From: Arenibacter sp. 6A1
Lineage (GTDB): Bacteria; Bacteroidota; Bacteroidia; Flavobacteriales; Flavobacteriaceae
Reading direction: 5' to 3'
Length of the DNA stretch: 64,000 nucleotides
Assembly: GCF_012272855.1 (NCBI RefSeq)
Contig: NZ_JAAXCQ010000015.1
Location: forward strand, 47,385 to 111,384
The notes below the pieces were generated by a model that searched no databases, was not told the origin of the DNA, and was given only the letters and a program-made list of their open reading frames with translations. Shown piece after piece: positions 25,019 through 33,829 of the stretch (position 1 is its first letter; every line of letters starts with the position of its first letter). The position numbers and the translations under genes were made by a program.

Positions 25019-26515
25019 TTACCTGGCGCTCACCGTAGCGGTAGCCAACATTTTAATTTTAATCCTCAAGGCTGCGAAAATTAAGGTCATAAACGGGCTC
25101 AGCCAGTTAAATATGGCGTAGAAAAAATAATCTGCCACACTAACACCTAACACACCGCTGTGATAGGCTCCACAGGTGTTCCATGGAATAAGAACAGAGG
25201 TCACCGTACCAGAATCTTCTAAAGTCCTACTTAAGTTTTCCGGAGCAAGTCCTTTTTCCTGGTAGGCTTTAGAAAACATTTTCCCAGGAACAACGATTGC
25301 TAAATATTGGTCAGAAGCCGTAACGTTTAAAGCTAGACAGCTAGCGACAGTACTGCTGAAAAGACCAAAGGTAGACTTGGCCATGCTTAATAAGGCAGCG
25401 CTTATCCTAGATAGTGCGCCAATACCGTCCATGATGCCACCAAAGACCATGGCGCAAAGAATAAGCCATATGGTGCCAAGCATCCCGCTCATCCCTTTAG
25501 ATGAAAACAAATCGCTTAAAACGGCGCTTTCAGTAGGAATAGAAGTACTTTGTGTAATTGCTTTTATGACTCCTTCATAACCAGAACGGAAGGTTAATTC
25601 TTTTGCTTCCGTTATCCCCATAACAACTTCTGGTTGAAATATTAAAGCAAACAAACCGCCTAAAAGAGTACCGATCAATAAAGCTAGTAAAGGAGGAGCC
25701 TTTTTTAAAATTAATAGAACAACAGCAACAGGGACTAAGAATAACCAGCCGTTAATTTGAAAGGTTTCGCTAATAGCGCTTAGAAGGGCTTGAGTGTCCG
25801 TCGATCCTGTGGTATCTATGGTAAAGCCTAAAACAACAAATACCGTTAAAGTGACCAAGATGGTAGGGATTGTAGTTAAGGACATGTATTTTATATGAGA
25901 AAACAAATCGCTACCGGCCATTGCGGCGGCTAAATTAGTGGTGTCGCTAAGAGGAGACATCTTGTCACCAAAATAGGCGCCAGAAAGGATGGCTCCGGCC
26001 GTCATTCCTAAAGGGATTCCTAAGGCATTTCCAATTCCTATTAATGCAATACCGACTGTTGCAGAGGTGGTCCATGAACTCCCCGTGGCTATAGATATGA
26101 TGGCACAGATAATGACGGAGGCCATTAAGAAAATTGTTGGGTTTAAAATTTGAAGACCGTAATAAATCATGGTAGGAATAATACCGCTAATTAGCCAAGT
26201 ACCCGAAAGGGCTCCTACCATTAAAAGAATTAGCAGTGCCCCGGTAGTCGATTTTACGTTTTCGGCAACCTCAGACATCATTTTGGTATAGGATATCTTG
26301 TTGAAAACCCCTACAATGGCAGCCACAGCACCTCCTAAGAGAAGAATAAACTGATTGGAGCCGCTTAAAGCATCGTCCCCAAAAACAAACACATTATATG
26401 CCAACATAGCTACCAGTGCTATCACTGGTATTAAAGCTTCCCAGATACTTAATTCTTTATTCTCTACTATATTCTCAGTTTGCGGTTCTAAGGAATTAAG
26501 ATCTTGATTCTGCAT
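25019..26515 (-). CDS. nhaC: NhaC family Na+/H+ antiporter
   Basis: 498 aa with about 11-12 hydrophobic segments. Family blocks: SIATGSSWTTSATVGIALIG, TAGAILSGAYFGDKMSPLSD (a strong NhaC signature), TVASCLALNVTASDQYLAIV and LEDSGTVTSVLIPWNTCGAY. Exchanges cytoplasmic Na+ for H+, as expected in a salt-adapted bacterium; malate/lactate exchange is a known alternative for NhaC-like proteins. Single-gene unit. A second, more distant family member lies at 52147-53466. Confidence 0.9.
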   Translation of the reverse strand: MQNQDLNSLEPQTENIVENKELSIWEALIPVIALVAMLAYNVFVFGDDALSGSNQFILLLGGAVAAIVGVFNKISYTKMMSEVAENVKSTTGALLILLMVGALSGTWLISGIIPTMIYYGLQILNPTIFLMASVIICAIISIATGSSWTTSATVGIALIGIGNALGIPLGMTAGAILSGAYFGDKMSPLSDTTNLAAAMAGSDLFSHIKYMSLTTIPTILVTLTVFVVLGFTIDTTGSTDTQALLSAISETFQINGWLFLVPVAVVLLILKKAPPLLALLIGTLLGGLFALIFQPEVVMGITEAKELTFRSGYEGVIKAITQSTSIPTESAVLSDLFSSKGMSGMLGTIWLILCAMVFGGIMDGIGALSRISAALLSMAKSTFGLFSSTVASCLALNVTASDQYLAIVVPGKMFSKAYQEKGLAPENLSRTLEDSGTVTSVLIPWNTCGAYHSGVLGVSVADYFFYAIFNWLSPFMTLIFAALRIKIKMLATATVSAR

Positions 26516-26573
26516 GTATTCTTGATTAGTTAGGTGGTAATATTACAATTTTGACACCTTTTGTGCAAGTGTT

Positions 26574-27806
26574 TTAAATTTTGTTTAAATGGATCTGGTC
26601 GTTGCTTTTTAAGATCCCTAATTCTAACATGCAGGTTTTTATAGAAGTATAAGTTCTAGAGATATCGTTGTCTAAGCCTATGGAAAATCTGATCAAGCCA
26701 TCGGAAAGTCCCATTTCTTTTTGTTCTTCCAAAGGGATTTCTGAGGATGTAGAGGATCCTGGAGCACTAAAAAGAGTTTTATAGAATCCTAAACTCACCG
26801 CTAAATAGCCCAAATGCCTTTCTTGCATCAATTCCATCAGGGCATTGGCGTTTTCCAAGGAACCTGCGTCCAGGGTCATGATGCCTCCGTATCCAAATTC
26901 GGCATTGTATTGCTTTTTCATTACCTCGTGTCCAGGATGCGATTTTAAACCAGGGTATACTACTTTAAGCCCGTCCTTTTCCAAGTTTTCTGCTAAATAC
27001 AGGGCGTTCTCGCTGTGTTTTTTTATCCGTATATGAAGGGTGCGCATGTTTTTTAGGATAGAAGCTGCTCGCAAACTGTCTAAAGTGCTTCCCAAAAGCA
27101 TTCCGGCGCCATTATTGACATCTTTAAGGCTAAGACAGAATTCTTTGGTGCCACAAACAGCCCCGGCAACACAATCACTGGTGCCATTGATAAATTTAGT
27201 GAGACTATGAATAACAATGTCGGCACCAAAATTAACTGGAGAAATTGATAAAGGAGAAAAAGTGTTGTCTACCACTAATGGGATATGGTGGTTTTTAGCC
27301 AAGCTAGAAAGGGATTCCAGGTCCGCAATTTCCAACAGCGGATTACTTACCGATTCACAATAAATCATCTTGGTTTTAGGTGTTATCGCCTCTGCAACCG
27401 TAGAAGATTTAGTGATATCTACAAAGGAGATCTCGATGTTGAATTTTTTTAAAAAATTTTTCATGAAGGCGTAGGTACCTCCATAAATGGTTCTACTGCT
27501 CACAATATGGTCTCCGGCATCGCAAAGTTGCAAGATTACGGCTGTAATAGCACCCATACCGCTAGCGGTAACATTAGCGGTCTCCGTACCTTCTAAAGCC
27601 GCCAAGGCTTCGCCTAAATACAGATTAGAAGGCGAAGAGTGTCTGGAGTATAAATAACAGCCCTCTGTGTTTCCTTCAAAGGTATCGAACATGGTTTTTG
27701 CCGATAAAAAGGTGTAGGTAGATGAATCTGAGATCGACGGGTTAACGCCTCCGTATTCCCCAAAATAATGCAAGTCTTGTAAGTTGTCAGGTGCTTTAGA
27801 ATCCAT
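26574..27806 (-). CDS. Cys/Met-metabolism PLP-dependent enzyme (methionine gamma-lyase / cystathionine gamma-synthase type)
   Basis: 410 aa, fold type I PLP enzyme. Blocks: YLYSRHSSPSNLYLGEALAA, VTASGMGAITAVILQL, SRTIYGGTYAFMKNFL, YCESVSNPLLEIADL, VVDNTFSPLSISPVNFGADI, HSLTKFINGTSDCVAGAVCG (PLP Lys) and RFSIGLDN at the C-terminus. The Tyr and Arg that bind PLP are present. Methionine gamma-lyases normally have a Cys near YGG-T, absent here, so the precise reaction (lyase, synthase or sulfhydrylase) is open. It is transcribed away from a broken Lrp/AsnC regulator gene 154 bp away, which probably once controlled it. Confidence 0.87.
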   Translation of the reverse strand: MDSKAPDNLQDLHYFGEYGGVNPSISDSSTYTFLSAKTMFDTFEGNTEGCYLYSRHSSPSNLYLGEALAALEGTETANVTASGMGAITAVILQLCDAGDHIVSSRTIYGGTYAFMKNFLKKFNIEISFVDITKSSTVAEAITPKTKMIYCESVSNPLLEIADLESLSSLAKNHHIPLVVDNTFSPLSISPVNFGADIVIHSLTKFINGTSDCVAGAVCGTKEFCLSLKDVNNGAGMLLGSTLDSLRAASILKNMRTLHIRIKKHSENALYLAENLEKDGLKVVYPGLKSHPGHEVMKKQYNAEFGYGGIMTLDAGSLENANALMELMQERHLGYLAVSLGFYKTLFSAPGSSTSSEIPLEEQKEMGLSDGLIRFSIGLDNDISRTYTSIKTCMLELGILKSNDQIHLNKI

Positions 27807-27960
27807 AATGTTGTTTTAGTTTCTTTTAAAATTAAGGATAATCAGGAGATAAATCAATGTAAACCAAAATCAATAGAAAATAAAACTATAAATCTGTATA
27901 TTAGTAGATTGTGATTTGTTGCTGAACAGGTTTAGGGTTATTTAAACGAAAATATATCAT

Positions 27961-28419
27961 ATGGTGTTTGATGAGGTCGATATTAAGTTGTTAGGGATGC
28001 TGCAAAACAATGCAAAACTAACGACCAAGGAATACGCGAATAATTTAGGTCTTTCCGTAACCGCTGTTTATGAGCGGATAAAGCGATTAGAATAAACAGG
28101 GGTTATTACTAAATATGTTGCCTTGGTCGATAAGAAAAAGGTAAACAAATCGCATGTTGTGATTTGTCATGTAAAACTAGCGCAACATAATAAGGAGTTT
28201 TTAATGCAGTTTGAGCGGGAGGTTTTAAAGCTTAAAGAGGTGGTAGATTGCTATCATATCAGTGGAGATTACGACTATATATTAAAAATATATGTGAGTG
28301 ATATGGAAGAGTACCGGGAGTTTATGGTGACAAAGCTTACGACAATCCAGCATATTGGGAGTACCCAAAGCGCCTTTGTGATCAAGGAATTAAAAAACTC
28401 TACGGTAGTGGCCTTATGA
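27961..28419 (+). pseudogene. Lrp/AsnC family regulator interrupted by an in-frame stop
   Basis: Reading from ATG 27961 gives MVFDEVDIKLLGMLQNNAKL, then LTTKEYANNLGLSVTAVYER (winged HTH) and IKRLE, and then TAA at 28093-28095 (codon 45). The same frame goes on at once with TGVITKYVALVDKKKVNKSH and the RAM/ligand domain to TGA 28419 (108 codons). Related proteins have K, E or Q at the stop position, so one base change explains it. The rest is not degraded, so the mutation is recent or there is re-initiation (TTG 28123). It lies divergent from the Cys/Met PLP enzyme, the usual pairing for an AsnC-type regulator and its target. Confidence 0.85.
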
Positions 28420-28473
28420 GTTTTTTGGGGTTTATCTGTTTACATGTTATATTTTGAGCAAAAAAACGCATTG

Positions 28474-28503
28474 TTGTCAAATAATAAAACATTTGTACTT
28501 TTG
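28474..28503 (+). promoter_or_regulatory. Bacteroidota-type promoter for lpdA
   Basis: TTG (28474-28476), 19-nt spacer, TACTTTTG (28496-28503) followed by C: full match to TAnnTTTGC. About 60 bases before the lpdA ATG. Confidence 0.75.
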
Positions 28504-28562
28504 CTACGTTAATTATTGCATTAATTTTACCGACACACTAATATTCATAATAAAAAAGTAAT

Positions 28563-29969
28563 ATGACCCAATACGATGTAGCCATAATAGGCTCTGGTCC
28601 TGGCGGATATGTAGCAGCAATCCGTTGCGCACAATTAGGAATGAAAACCGCAATCATTGAAAAATATTCCACTTTAGGAGGTACTTGTCTTAATGTAGGT
28701 TGTATTCCTTCTAAAGCGCTATTAGATTCTTCTCACCATTATGAAGATGCTGTTAAGCACTTTAGCGATCACGGAATAGAAATTCCAGGAGAAATAAAGG
28801 TAAACTTGGAGAAAATGATCGGCAGAAAACAAACTGTCGTAGATCAGACCTGTGCCGGAGTAAAGTTCTTAATGGATAAAAACAAGATAGAAGTCTACGA
28901 GGGCTTGGGAAGTTTTAAAGATGCCACCCATGTAAATATTGCAAAGAAGGACGGGTCAACAGAAACTATTGAGGCTAAGAATATCATTATCGCTACCGGT
29001 TCTAAGCCATCGAGCTTGCCTTTTATCAATATTGATAAAAAACGCGTTATTACTTCTACGGAGGCTTTAAAACTAAAAGAAATCCCGAAGCATCTTATCG
29101 TAATCGGTGGTGGTGTTATCGGTTTAGAATTAGGGCAGGTTTACAAGCGTTTGGGCGCAGATGTAACAGTTGTGGAGTTTATGGATCGTATTGTGCCAGG
29201 AATGGACGGAGCGCTTTCTAAAGAGTTGCTAAAAGTCTTGAAGAAACAAAAGGTGAAATTTAATCTTTCGCACAAGGTGAAATCGGTAACTACTAACGGA
29301 GACGAGGTTGTGGTAGTAGCTGACGATAAAAAAGGGCAAGAGGTAACTTTTAAAGGAGATTATTGCCTGGTAAGTGTAGGGCGTCGTCCGTATACCGACG
29401 GTCTTAACCTGGAGGCTGCCGGAATAACTATGGAAAAAAACGGGACAATTGCCGTTAATGACCATTTACAGACTAATGTTGCTAATGTGTACGCTATAGG
29501 AGATGTTGTCCGTGGTGCTATGCTAGCTCATAAGGCTGAAGAAGAAGGTACCATGGTTGCTGAAATATTGGCGGGACAAAAACCACATATCGACTATAAC
29601 TTAATCCCAGGGGTAGTCTATACATGGCCAGAAGTTGCTGCAGTAGGTAAAACCGAAGAAGAGCTAAAAGAAGCTGGTGTAGAGTACAAAACTGGCCAGT
29701 TTCCTATGCGTGCTTTGGGACGTGCCCGTGCTAGTATGGATATCGATGGTTTTGTGAAAATATTAGCCGATAAAACTACTGACGAAGTATTGGGAGTGCA
29801 TATGATCGGAGCTCGTGTAGCCGATTTGATCGCGGAAGCGGTAACTGCAATGGAGTTTAGAGCATCGGCAGAAGATATCTCTAGAATGAGCCATGCCCAT
29901 CCTACCTATGCCGAGGCGGTAAAAGAAGCTGCACTGGCTGCTACAGCAGATAGGGCACTGCATATCTAA
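28563..29969 (+). CDS. lpdA: Dihydrolipoyl dehydrogenase (E3)
   Basis: 468 aa flavoprotein disulfide reductase. FAD motif DVAIIGSGPGGYVAAIRCAQ, redox-active disulfide GGTCLNVGCIPSKALL (C-x4-C), NAD motif IVIGGGVIGLELGQVYKRLG, second FAD motif VYAIGDVVRGAMLAHKAEEE and the dimer-interface His-Glu pair in MSHAHPTYAEAVKEAA. It reoxidises lipoyl groups of 2-oxoacid dehydrogenases and glycine cleavage. No E1/E2 genes are adjacent, the usual state for a shared E3. Own promoter and terminator. Confidence 0.96.
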   Translation: MTQYDVAIIGSGPGGYVAAIRCAQLGMKTAIIEKYSTLGGTCLNVGCIPSKALLDSSHHYEDAVKHFSDHGIEIPGEIKVNLEKMIGRKQTVVDQTCAGVKFLMDKNKIEVYEGLGSFKDATHVNIAKKDGSTETIEAKNIIIATGSKPSSLPFINIDKKRVITSTEALKLKEIPKHLIVIGGGVIGLELGQVYKRLGADVTVVEFMDRIVPGMDGALSKELLKVLKKQKVKFNLSHKVKSVTTNGDEVVVVADDKKGQEVTFKGDYCLVSVGRRPYTDGLNLEAAGITMEKNGTIAVNDHLQTNVANVYAIGDVVRGAMLAHKAEEEGTMVAEILAGQKPHIDYNLIPGVVYTWPEVAAVGKTEEELKEAGVEYKTGQFPMRALGRARASMDIDGFVKILADKTTDEVLGVHMIGARVADLIAEAVTAMEFRASAEDISRMSHAHPTYAEAVKEAALAATADRALHI

Positions 29970-30011
29970 AAGACCTGAAATCGCTTTACATGTGGCGATA
30001 CATAGATAAAA

Positions 30012-30046
30012 AAAAGACCTGTTGCTAATTTAGCAACAGGTCTTTT
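30012..30046 (+). terminator. Rho-independent terminator of lpdA
   Basis: AAAAGACCTGTTGCTA, 3-nt loop, TAGCAACAGGTCTTTT: perfect 16-bp stem with flanking A and T runs, 42 bases after lpdA. Confidence 0.93.
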
Positions 30047-30101
30047 ACTTTCTAATAATATTGACTTTTATAAGTGTAAAGAGATAAAGCCAATAGATAC
30101 G

Positions 30102-30338
30102 CTAGTTTTTATGTGACCCATCACAGTATGGAGGGTTCTTGGTAAGTTTACAAGTGCATAGAAAAGCTTTTTTGTCCTCTTCGGCAATAAAAGATAATGG
30201 CGGTGTTGCCTTTTCTGCCCGGTGCGATCCATCGCATAATGGCTGATTGCTGCTATGACTGCAAGTACACCAAGAATATTTTTTATCCTTTTCTAATTCC
30301 ACCGCTATAGGTGAAAAACGCTGATTCGTATCGTTCAT
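30102..30338 (-). CDS. CDGSH iron-sulfur protein with two motifs
   Basis: 78 aa with two complete CDGSH sites: CTCSHSSNQPLCDGSH (residues about 24-39) and CTCKLTKNPPYCDGSH (about 61-76). Each C-x-C ... C-D-G-S-H set coordinates a labile 2Fe-2S cluster with 3 Cys and 1 His. Tandem two-motif forms are typical of bacteria and archaea; the eukaryotic mitoNEET has one per chain. Role probably redox or Fe-S handling; the partner is unknown. No signal peptide. Confidence 0.92.
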   Translation of the reverse strand: MNDTNQRFSPIAVELEKDKKYSWCTCSHSSNQPLCDGSHRAEKATPPLSFIAEEDKKAFLCTCKLTKNPPYCDGSHKN

Positions 30339-30395
30339 GATTATAATTTTGCTTGCGAAAATAAGCTAATCAGAACAAGAAAAACATAGCGACCC

Positions 30396-31595
30396 CTAAT
30401 TCTTTACTAGTCTAAATAACCTTAACAAGGTTCCTTTGGATTTTATAGCAACAGCCTTTAAAAAACTTAGCGATTCTTGGTGAATTCCCAGCCTTGCATT
30501 CGGGGATATTAACTTCACGGGTTTCGCAATCGCAGCTTTAATCTGTACTTTGTTTTTTTCATACCTCAAAGCTAGCACTGTGGTTAACGAAATAAATATC
30601 AAGGCGCCCGGAACAACGATACTTGGCGGCAAGGTGTGGTGGAGAAAATAATACAACCCTAAACCAGTGAAACTACCGTAAAGAAGTACATAATGCACCA
30701 CGTAAATAGATAAGGTGCTTTGGCCTATTTGTAGCATCTTGGCATTGGTCATGAATTTCCTGAACAACATGAAGATTGCAAAAACCAACAAAACATCACC
30801 CAAGCGAATAAATAGGTAATTGTTGAAATAAATTAAGGCAAATATCTCCATCCCAGTTTTTTGGGATAAGAAAGCAAAGAGATCAGAAGAGAAAAATATC
30901 AGGGACAGGCCCAATGCTATAAAACTGCTAATCGTAACCGGATATAGATATCGATGTGTTTTAAACCTGTTGAATATAACCGAAATAAAAGCGCCGATCC
31001 CAGCATAGCCAAACCATGGAAATATAGTGAATACAGAGCCGTTGCTCTTGGTAAAATAATTAGCTAGAAATGATGGCAAATAGTTAAAAGAAAACTGCTT
31101 GTAATAGGGTTCAAAAACAAAAAGAAAAACACTGAGACTAATAAGGGTTGTTCCAAACACATACAAGGATCTTTTGGCTGTTAATAGATAAATACCAATG
31201 ATTCCCAATAGGGATAGTCCAATACAATGTAAGACATCTACAAGGTAAAAGGAGTTGTAAATCTGCAGTTTTAAAAGACCAAAGAAATTTAACCTTAGAA
31301 GGTAGCCGATAAGCAAAAGAGTTAATCCTCTTTTAATACCTTTATGGACTCTGGGGTTGTTAAAACCAAAAGCATCACCCTTAATAAGCAGATACGTAAA
31401 TATAAATCCGGACACCGTAAAAAACACCGGAGCAGTAATGCCTCTAAAATATTTCCAAACCGAATATACGACATTGGAGTCTACCCGATACGCATTATCG
31501 AGTAAGCCGTCTACAAAATGCCCCTGCAACATCATCAGAATAGCCCATGCCCTAATGGCATCAATAAAGTAAAGCCGAAATTCGTTTTTTCCCAT
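30396..31595 (-). CDS. Multi-pass acyltransferase (HGSNAT/DUF1624-like)
   Basis: About 399 aa from ATG 31595; an in-frame GTG at 31613 would add six residues. Starts with FIDAIRAWAILMMLQGHFVDG, the R-x-x-A-x-x-x-M-x-x-x-H signature of heparan-alpha-glucosaminide N-acetyltransferase-like and acyltransferase-3 proteins, followed by about ten transmembrane helices and a basic cytoplasmic tail. It would move an acyl group across or at the inner membrane, likely onto a sugar. The acceptor is unknown. Confidence 0.8.
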   Translation of the reverse strand: MGKNEFRLYFIDAIRAWAILMMLQGHFVDGLLDNAYRVDSNVVYSVWKYFRGITAPVFFTVSGFIFTYLLIKGDAFGFNNPRVHKGIKRGLTLLLIGYLLRLNFFGLLKLQIYNSFYLVDVLHCIGLSLLGIIGIYLLTAKRSLYVFGTTLISLSVFLFVFEPYYKQFSFNYLPSFLANYFTKSNGSVFTIFPWFGYAGIGAFISVIFNRFKTHRYLYPVTISSFIALGLSLIFFSSDLFAFLSQKTGMEIFALIYFNNYLFIRLGDVLLVFAIFMLFRKFMTNAKMLQIGQSTLSIYVVHYVLLYGSFTGLGLYYFLHHTLPPSIVVPGALIFISLTTVLALRYEKNKVQIKAAIAKPVKLISPNARLGIHQESLSFLKAVAIKSKGTLLRLFRLVKN

Positions 31596-31655
31596 TTTAT
31601 CTATCAAAGACACCTTATATACTTGGTTAACAGTATGTTTGGTTTTTCAAGGCTG

Positions 31656-31684
31656 CAAAATTATACAAAATCCTCGCAATTCAA
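31656..31684 (-). promoter_or_regulatory. Bacteroidota-type promoter for the acyltransferase gene
   Basis: Minus strand TTG (31684-31682), 18-nt spacer, TAATTTTG (31663-31656) followed by C. Confidence 0.6.
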
Positions 31685-31729
31685 TGTAATTTGCGGTAAT
31701 TTCGTCATATAAAAATTAAAACCGATACT

Positions 31730-32263
31730 ATGGCGGATATTGTAGCATTTGCAGGAAGTAATTCTTCAACCTCAATTAACTATAAATTAGTAAGGTATAC
31801 AGTGTCACTTGTAGAAAAGCATCAGAATCGATTGTTGAATATGGTGGACTATAATTTGCCTATGTTTAGCGAAGATTTGGAGCGAGAAAAGGGGTATTCT
31901 GATGTTTTGGTAGATTTAATGGAACAAATTAAGCCAGCAGACGGACTAATTATTTCGGTAAATGAACACAATAGCAGTCCTTCGGCTTATTTTAAGAATG
32001 TAATAGATTGGCTGTCTCGTCTTGATAAGGATTTCTTGCTCCATAAAAAGGTATTCTTAATGTCTACCTCTCGTGGTAAAAGAGGAGCGAGCAGTTCTTT
32101 GGGCATTATAAAGGCTATTCTTCCTAGGTTTGGTGCTGAGGTGGTGGCCACATTTTCCCTGCCTTCTTTTAACCATACTTTTAACGAGAGTAAGGGTATT
32201 ACAGATGCTGAACTTTCTGAAGAACACAATAAAGCATTGGAATTATTTTTATCCAAAATCTAG
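31730..32263 (+). CDS. NADPH-dependent FMN reductase
   Basis: 177 aa flavodoxin-fold protein. VAFAGSNSSTSINYKLVRYT is the FMN phosphate loop (G-S-x-x-x-x-S), MVDYNLPMFSEDLER is typical of the family, and IISVNEHNSSPSAYFKNVIDWLSR contains the P-x-x-x-x-N-x-I-D-W-L block, followed by STSRGKRGASSSL. Cytoplasmic oxidoreductase reducing FMN, quinones or azo compounds. pabB starts 6 bp downstream, so the two are in one operon, though no functional link is evident. Confidence 0.9.
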   Translation: MADIVAFAGSNSSTSINYKLVRYTVSLVEKHQNRLLNMVDYNLPMFSEDLEREKGYSDVLVDLMEQIKPADGLIISVNEHNSSPSAYFKNVIDWLSRLDKDFLLHKKVFLMSTSRGKRGASSSLGIIKAILPRFGAEVVATFSLPSFNHTFNESKGITDAELSEEHNKALELFLSKI

Positions 32264-32269
32264 AAACAC

Positions 32270-33565
32270 TTGCGAAAAAAACTCACATTTACGATAGCCG
32301 ATATTTCCCAATTCAAAGAAGCGCTTTTGCAATGGGGCCAGCAGTTCGAAGAAATTGTCTGGTTAGATAGCAATGCTCACCAAAACACCTATAGTTCTTT
32401 CGATAGCGTTTTGGCAGTAGATGCCCTAACGGCCGTAGAAACGGATACGCACAACGCTTTTGAAGATTTAAAGACGTACCAGTCCAATACAAAGGACTGG
32501 CTTTTTGGATACCTCTCTTACGATCTGAAAAATGATGTTGAGGTGCTGACTTCTTCTAATTATGATGGCCTGCATTTTCCCTCTTTATATTTTTTTCAAC
32601 CTAAAAAGATCATCACTATCAATAAGAACAGGGTTACTTTTAACTACTTAAAAATGGTTGATGACGAAATAGAAACCGACTTTAAAGACATATCGGCGTG
32701 TAATTATTTGCAAAGCCAACAACGGCAGTCTACAAACATAGGTATTAAGCTAAGGATCTTTAAGGATGAGTACTTTAGGCAGGTAGAAAAAATGTTAGAG
32801 CATATTCATAGAGGCGATATTTATGAAGCTAATTTTTGTCAAGAGTTTTATGCCGAAAATGTGGAGATAAATCCGCATAAGACCTATCGAAAGCTCAACA
32901 GTATATCGCGCCCGCCTTTTGCCACATTTTTAAAGCTCAACGATAAGTATTTATTATGTGCATCACCAGAAAGGTATCTTAAAAAAGAAGCGAATAAAAT
33001 TATCTCTCAGCCTATTAAAGGCACGGCCAAGCGTTCTGCAGTTTTGGAAGAAGATAGGCTTTTGGTGACCAACTTAGAGAACGATATTAAGGAAAGGGCA
33101 GAAAATGTTATGATCGTAGATTTGGTTCGTAACGATCTTTCTAAAAGTGCGTTAAAAGGAACGGTAACAGTGGAGGAGCTGTGTAAGGTGTATACTTTTG
33201 ATCAGGTGCATCAGATGATCTCGACCATAACTGCTAAGGTGCCTGAGAACAAAAATCCGGTTGAGCTTATTAAAGAGACCTTTCCTATGGGGAGTATGAC
33301 GGGGGCTCCTAAGGTATCGGCGATGAAAATCATTGAAGACTTGGAAGCTAGCAAACGAGGCCTGTACAGTGGGGCAGTGGGGTACTTTACGCCAGAAAAC
33401 GATTTCGATTTTAATGTGGTGATTCGCAGTATTTTGTACAATCACACAAGAAAATACCTTTCTTTCTCCGTAGGTAGCGCCATTACTGCCAAGTCTGTAC
33501 CGGAAAAAGAATACGACGAGTGCCTGTTGAAGGCAAAGGCAATGAGACAGGTGTTGGAAGATTAA
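32270..33565 (+). CDS. pabB: Aminodeoxychorismate synthase component I (PabB-type)
   Basis: 431 aa chorismate-binding enzyme with TTG start at 32270, 6 bp after the preceding gene. Motifs: IHRGDIYEANFCQEF, SPERYLKKEANKIISQPIKG (the PIKGT Lys of PabB, where TrpE has PIAGT), NVMIVDLVRNDLSK, GSMTGAPKVSAMKIIEDLE and YSGAVGYFTPENDFDFNVVI. It should aminate chorismate to ADC for folate. The Lys makes PabB more likely than TrpE. PabA and PabC are not in the window. Confidence 0.9.
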   Translation: MRKKLTFTIADISQFKEALLQWGQQFEEIVWLDSNAHQNTYSSFDSVLAVDALTAVETDTHNAFEDLKTYQSNTKDWLFGYLSYDLKNDVEVLTSSNYDGLHFPSLYFFQPKKIITINKNRVTFNYLKMVDDEIETDFKDISACNYLQSQQRQSTNIGIKLRIFKDEYFRQVEKMLEHIHRGDIYEANFCQEFYAENVEINPHKTYRKLNSISRPPFATFLKLNDKYLLCASPERYLKKEANKIISQPIKGTAKRSAVLEEDRLLVTNLENDIKERAENVMIVDLVRNDLSKSALKGTVTVEELCKVYTFDQVHQMISTITAKVPENKNPVELIKETFPMGSMTGAPKVSAMKIIEDLEASKRGLYSGAVGYFTPENDFDFNVVIRSILYNHTRKYLSFSVGSAITAKSVPEKEYDECLLKAKAMRQVLED

Positions 33566-33619
33566 AAAATGCTCCATTCCTGTCAAAGGGTAAGTTGTTG
33601 TTTTCTAGTGTATTGATTT

Positions 33620-33699
33620 GGGCGTTCCCTCCTTCGTCGGGCGGGCCCTTGGCTATATCCCTTGCTTCGCTGCGGGGATGCCGCCGCGGTCCCTAACGC
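33620..33699 (+). repeat. 80-bp GC-rich dispersed repeat, copy 3
   Basis: Same ends as copy 1 (GGGCGTTCCC ... CCTAACGC). Subtype shared with copy 4: GGGCCCTTGGCT and GCCGCCGCGG. Sits between pabB and tilS. Confidence 0.85.
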
Positions 33700-33829
33700 G
33701 GGTTAAAGGGAGGGGAGTAGTATTCTTTATCATAAAATACCTGCGCCCGATCCAAAAAGCCTTGTATGTTTTCTTAGCCTTTGATATCCCTTATTCGTAG
33801 GAATCATTTTTGTTCCTTATTTTAGCGAC

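Noticed and set aside
33618..33800. 60-codon frame upstream of tilS
   Set aside because: It starts inside and consists largely of the 80-bp repeat copy 3.
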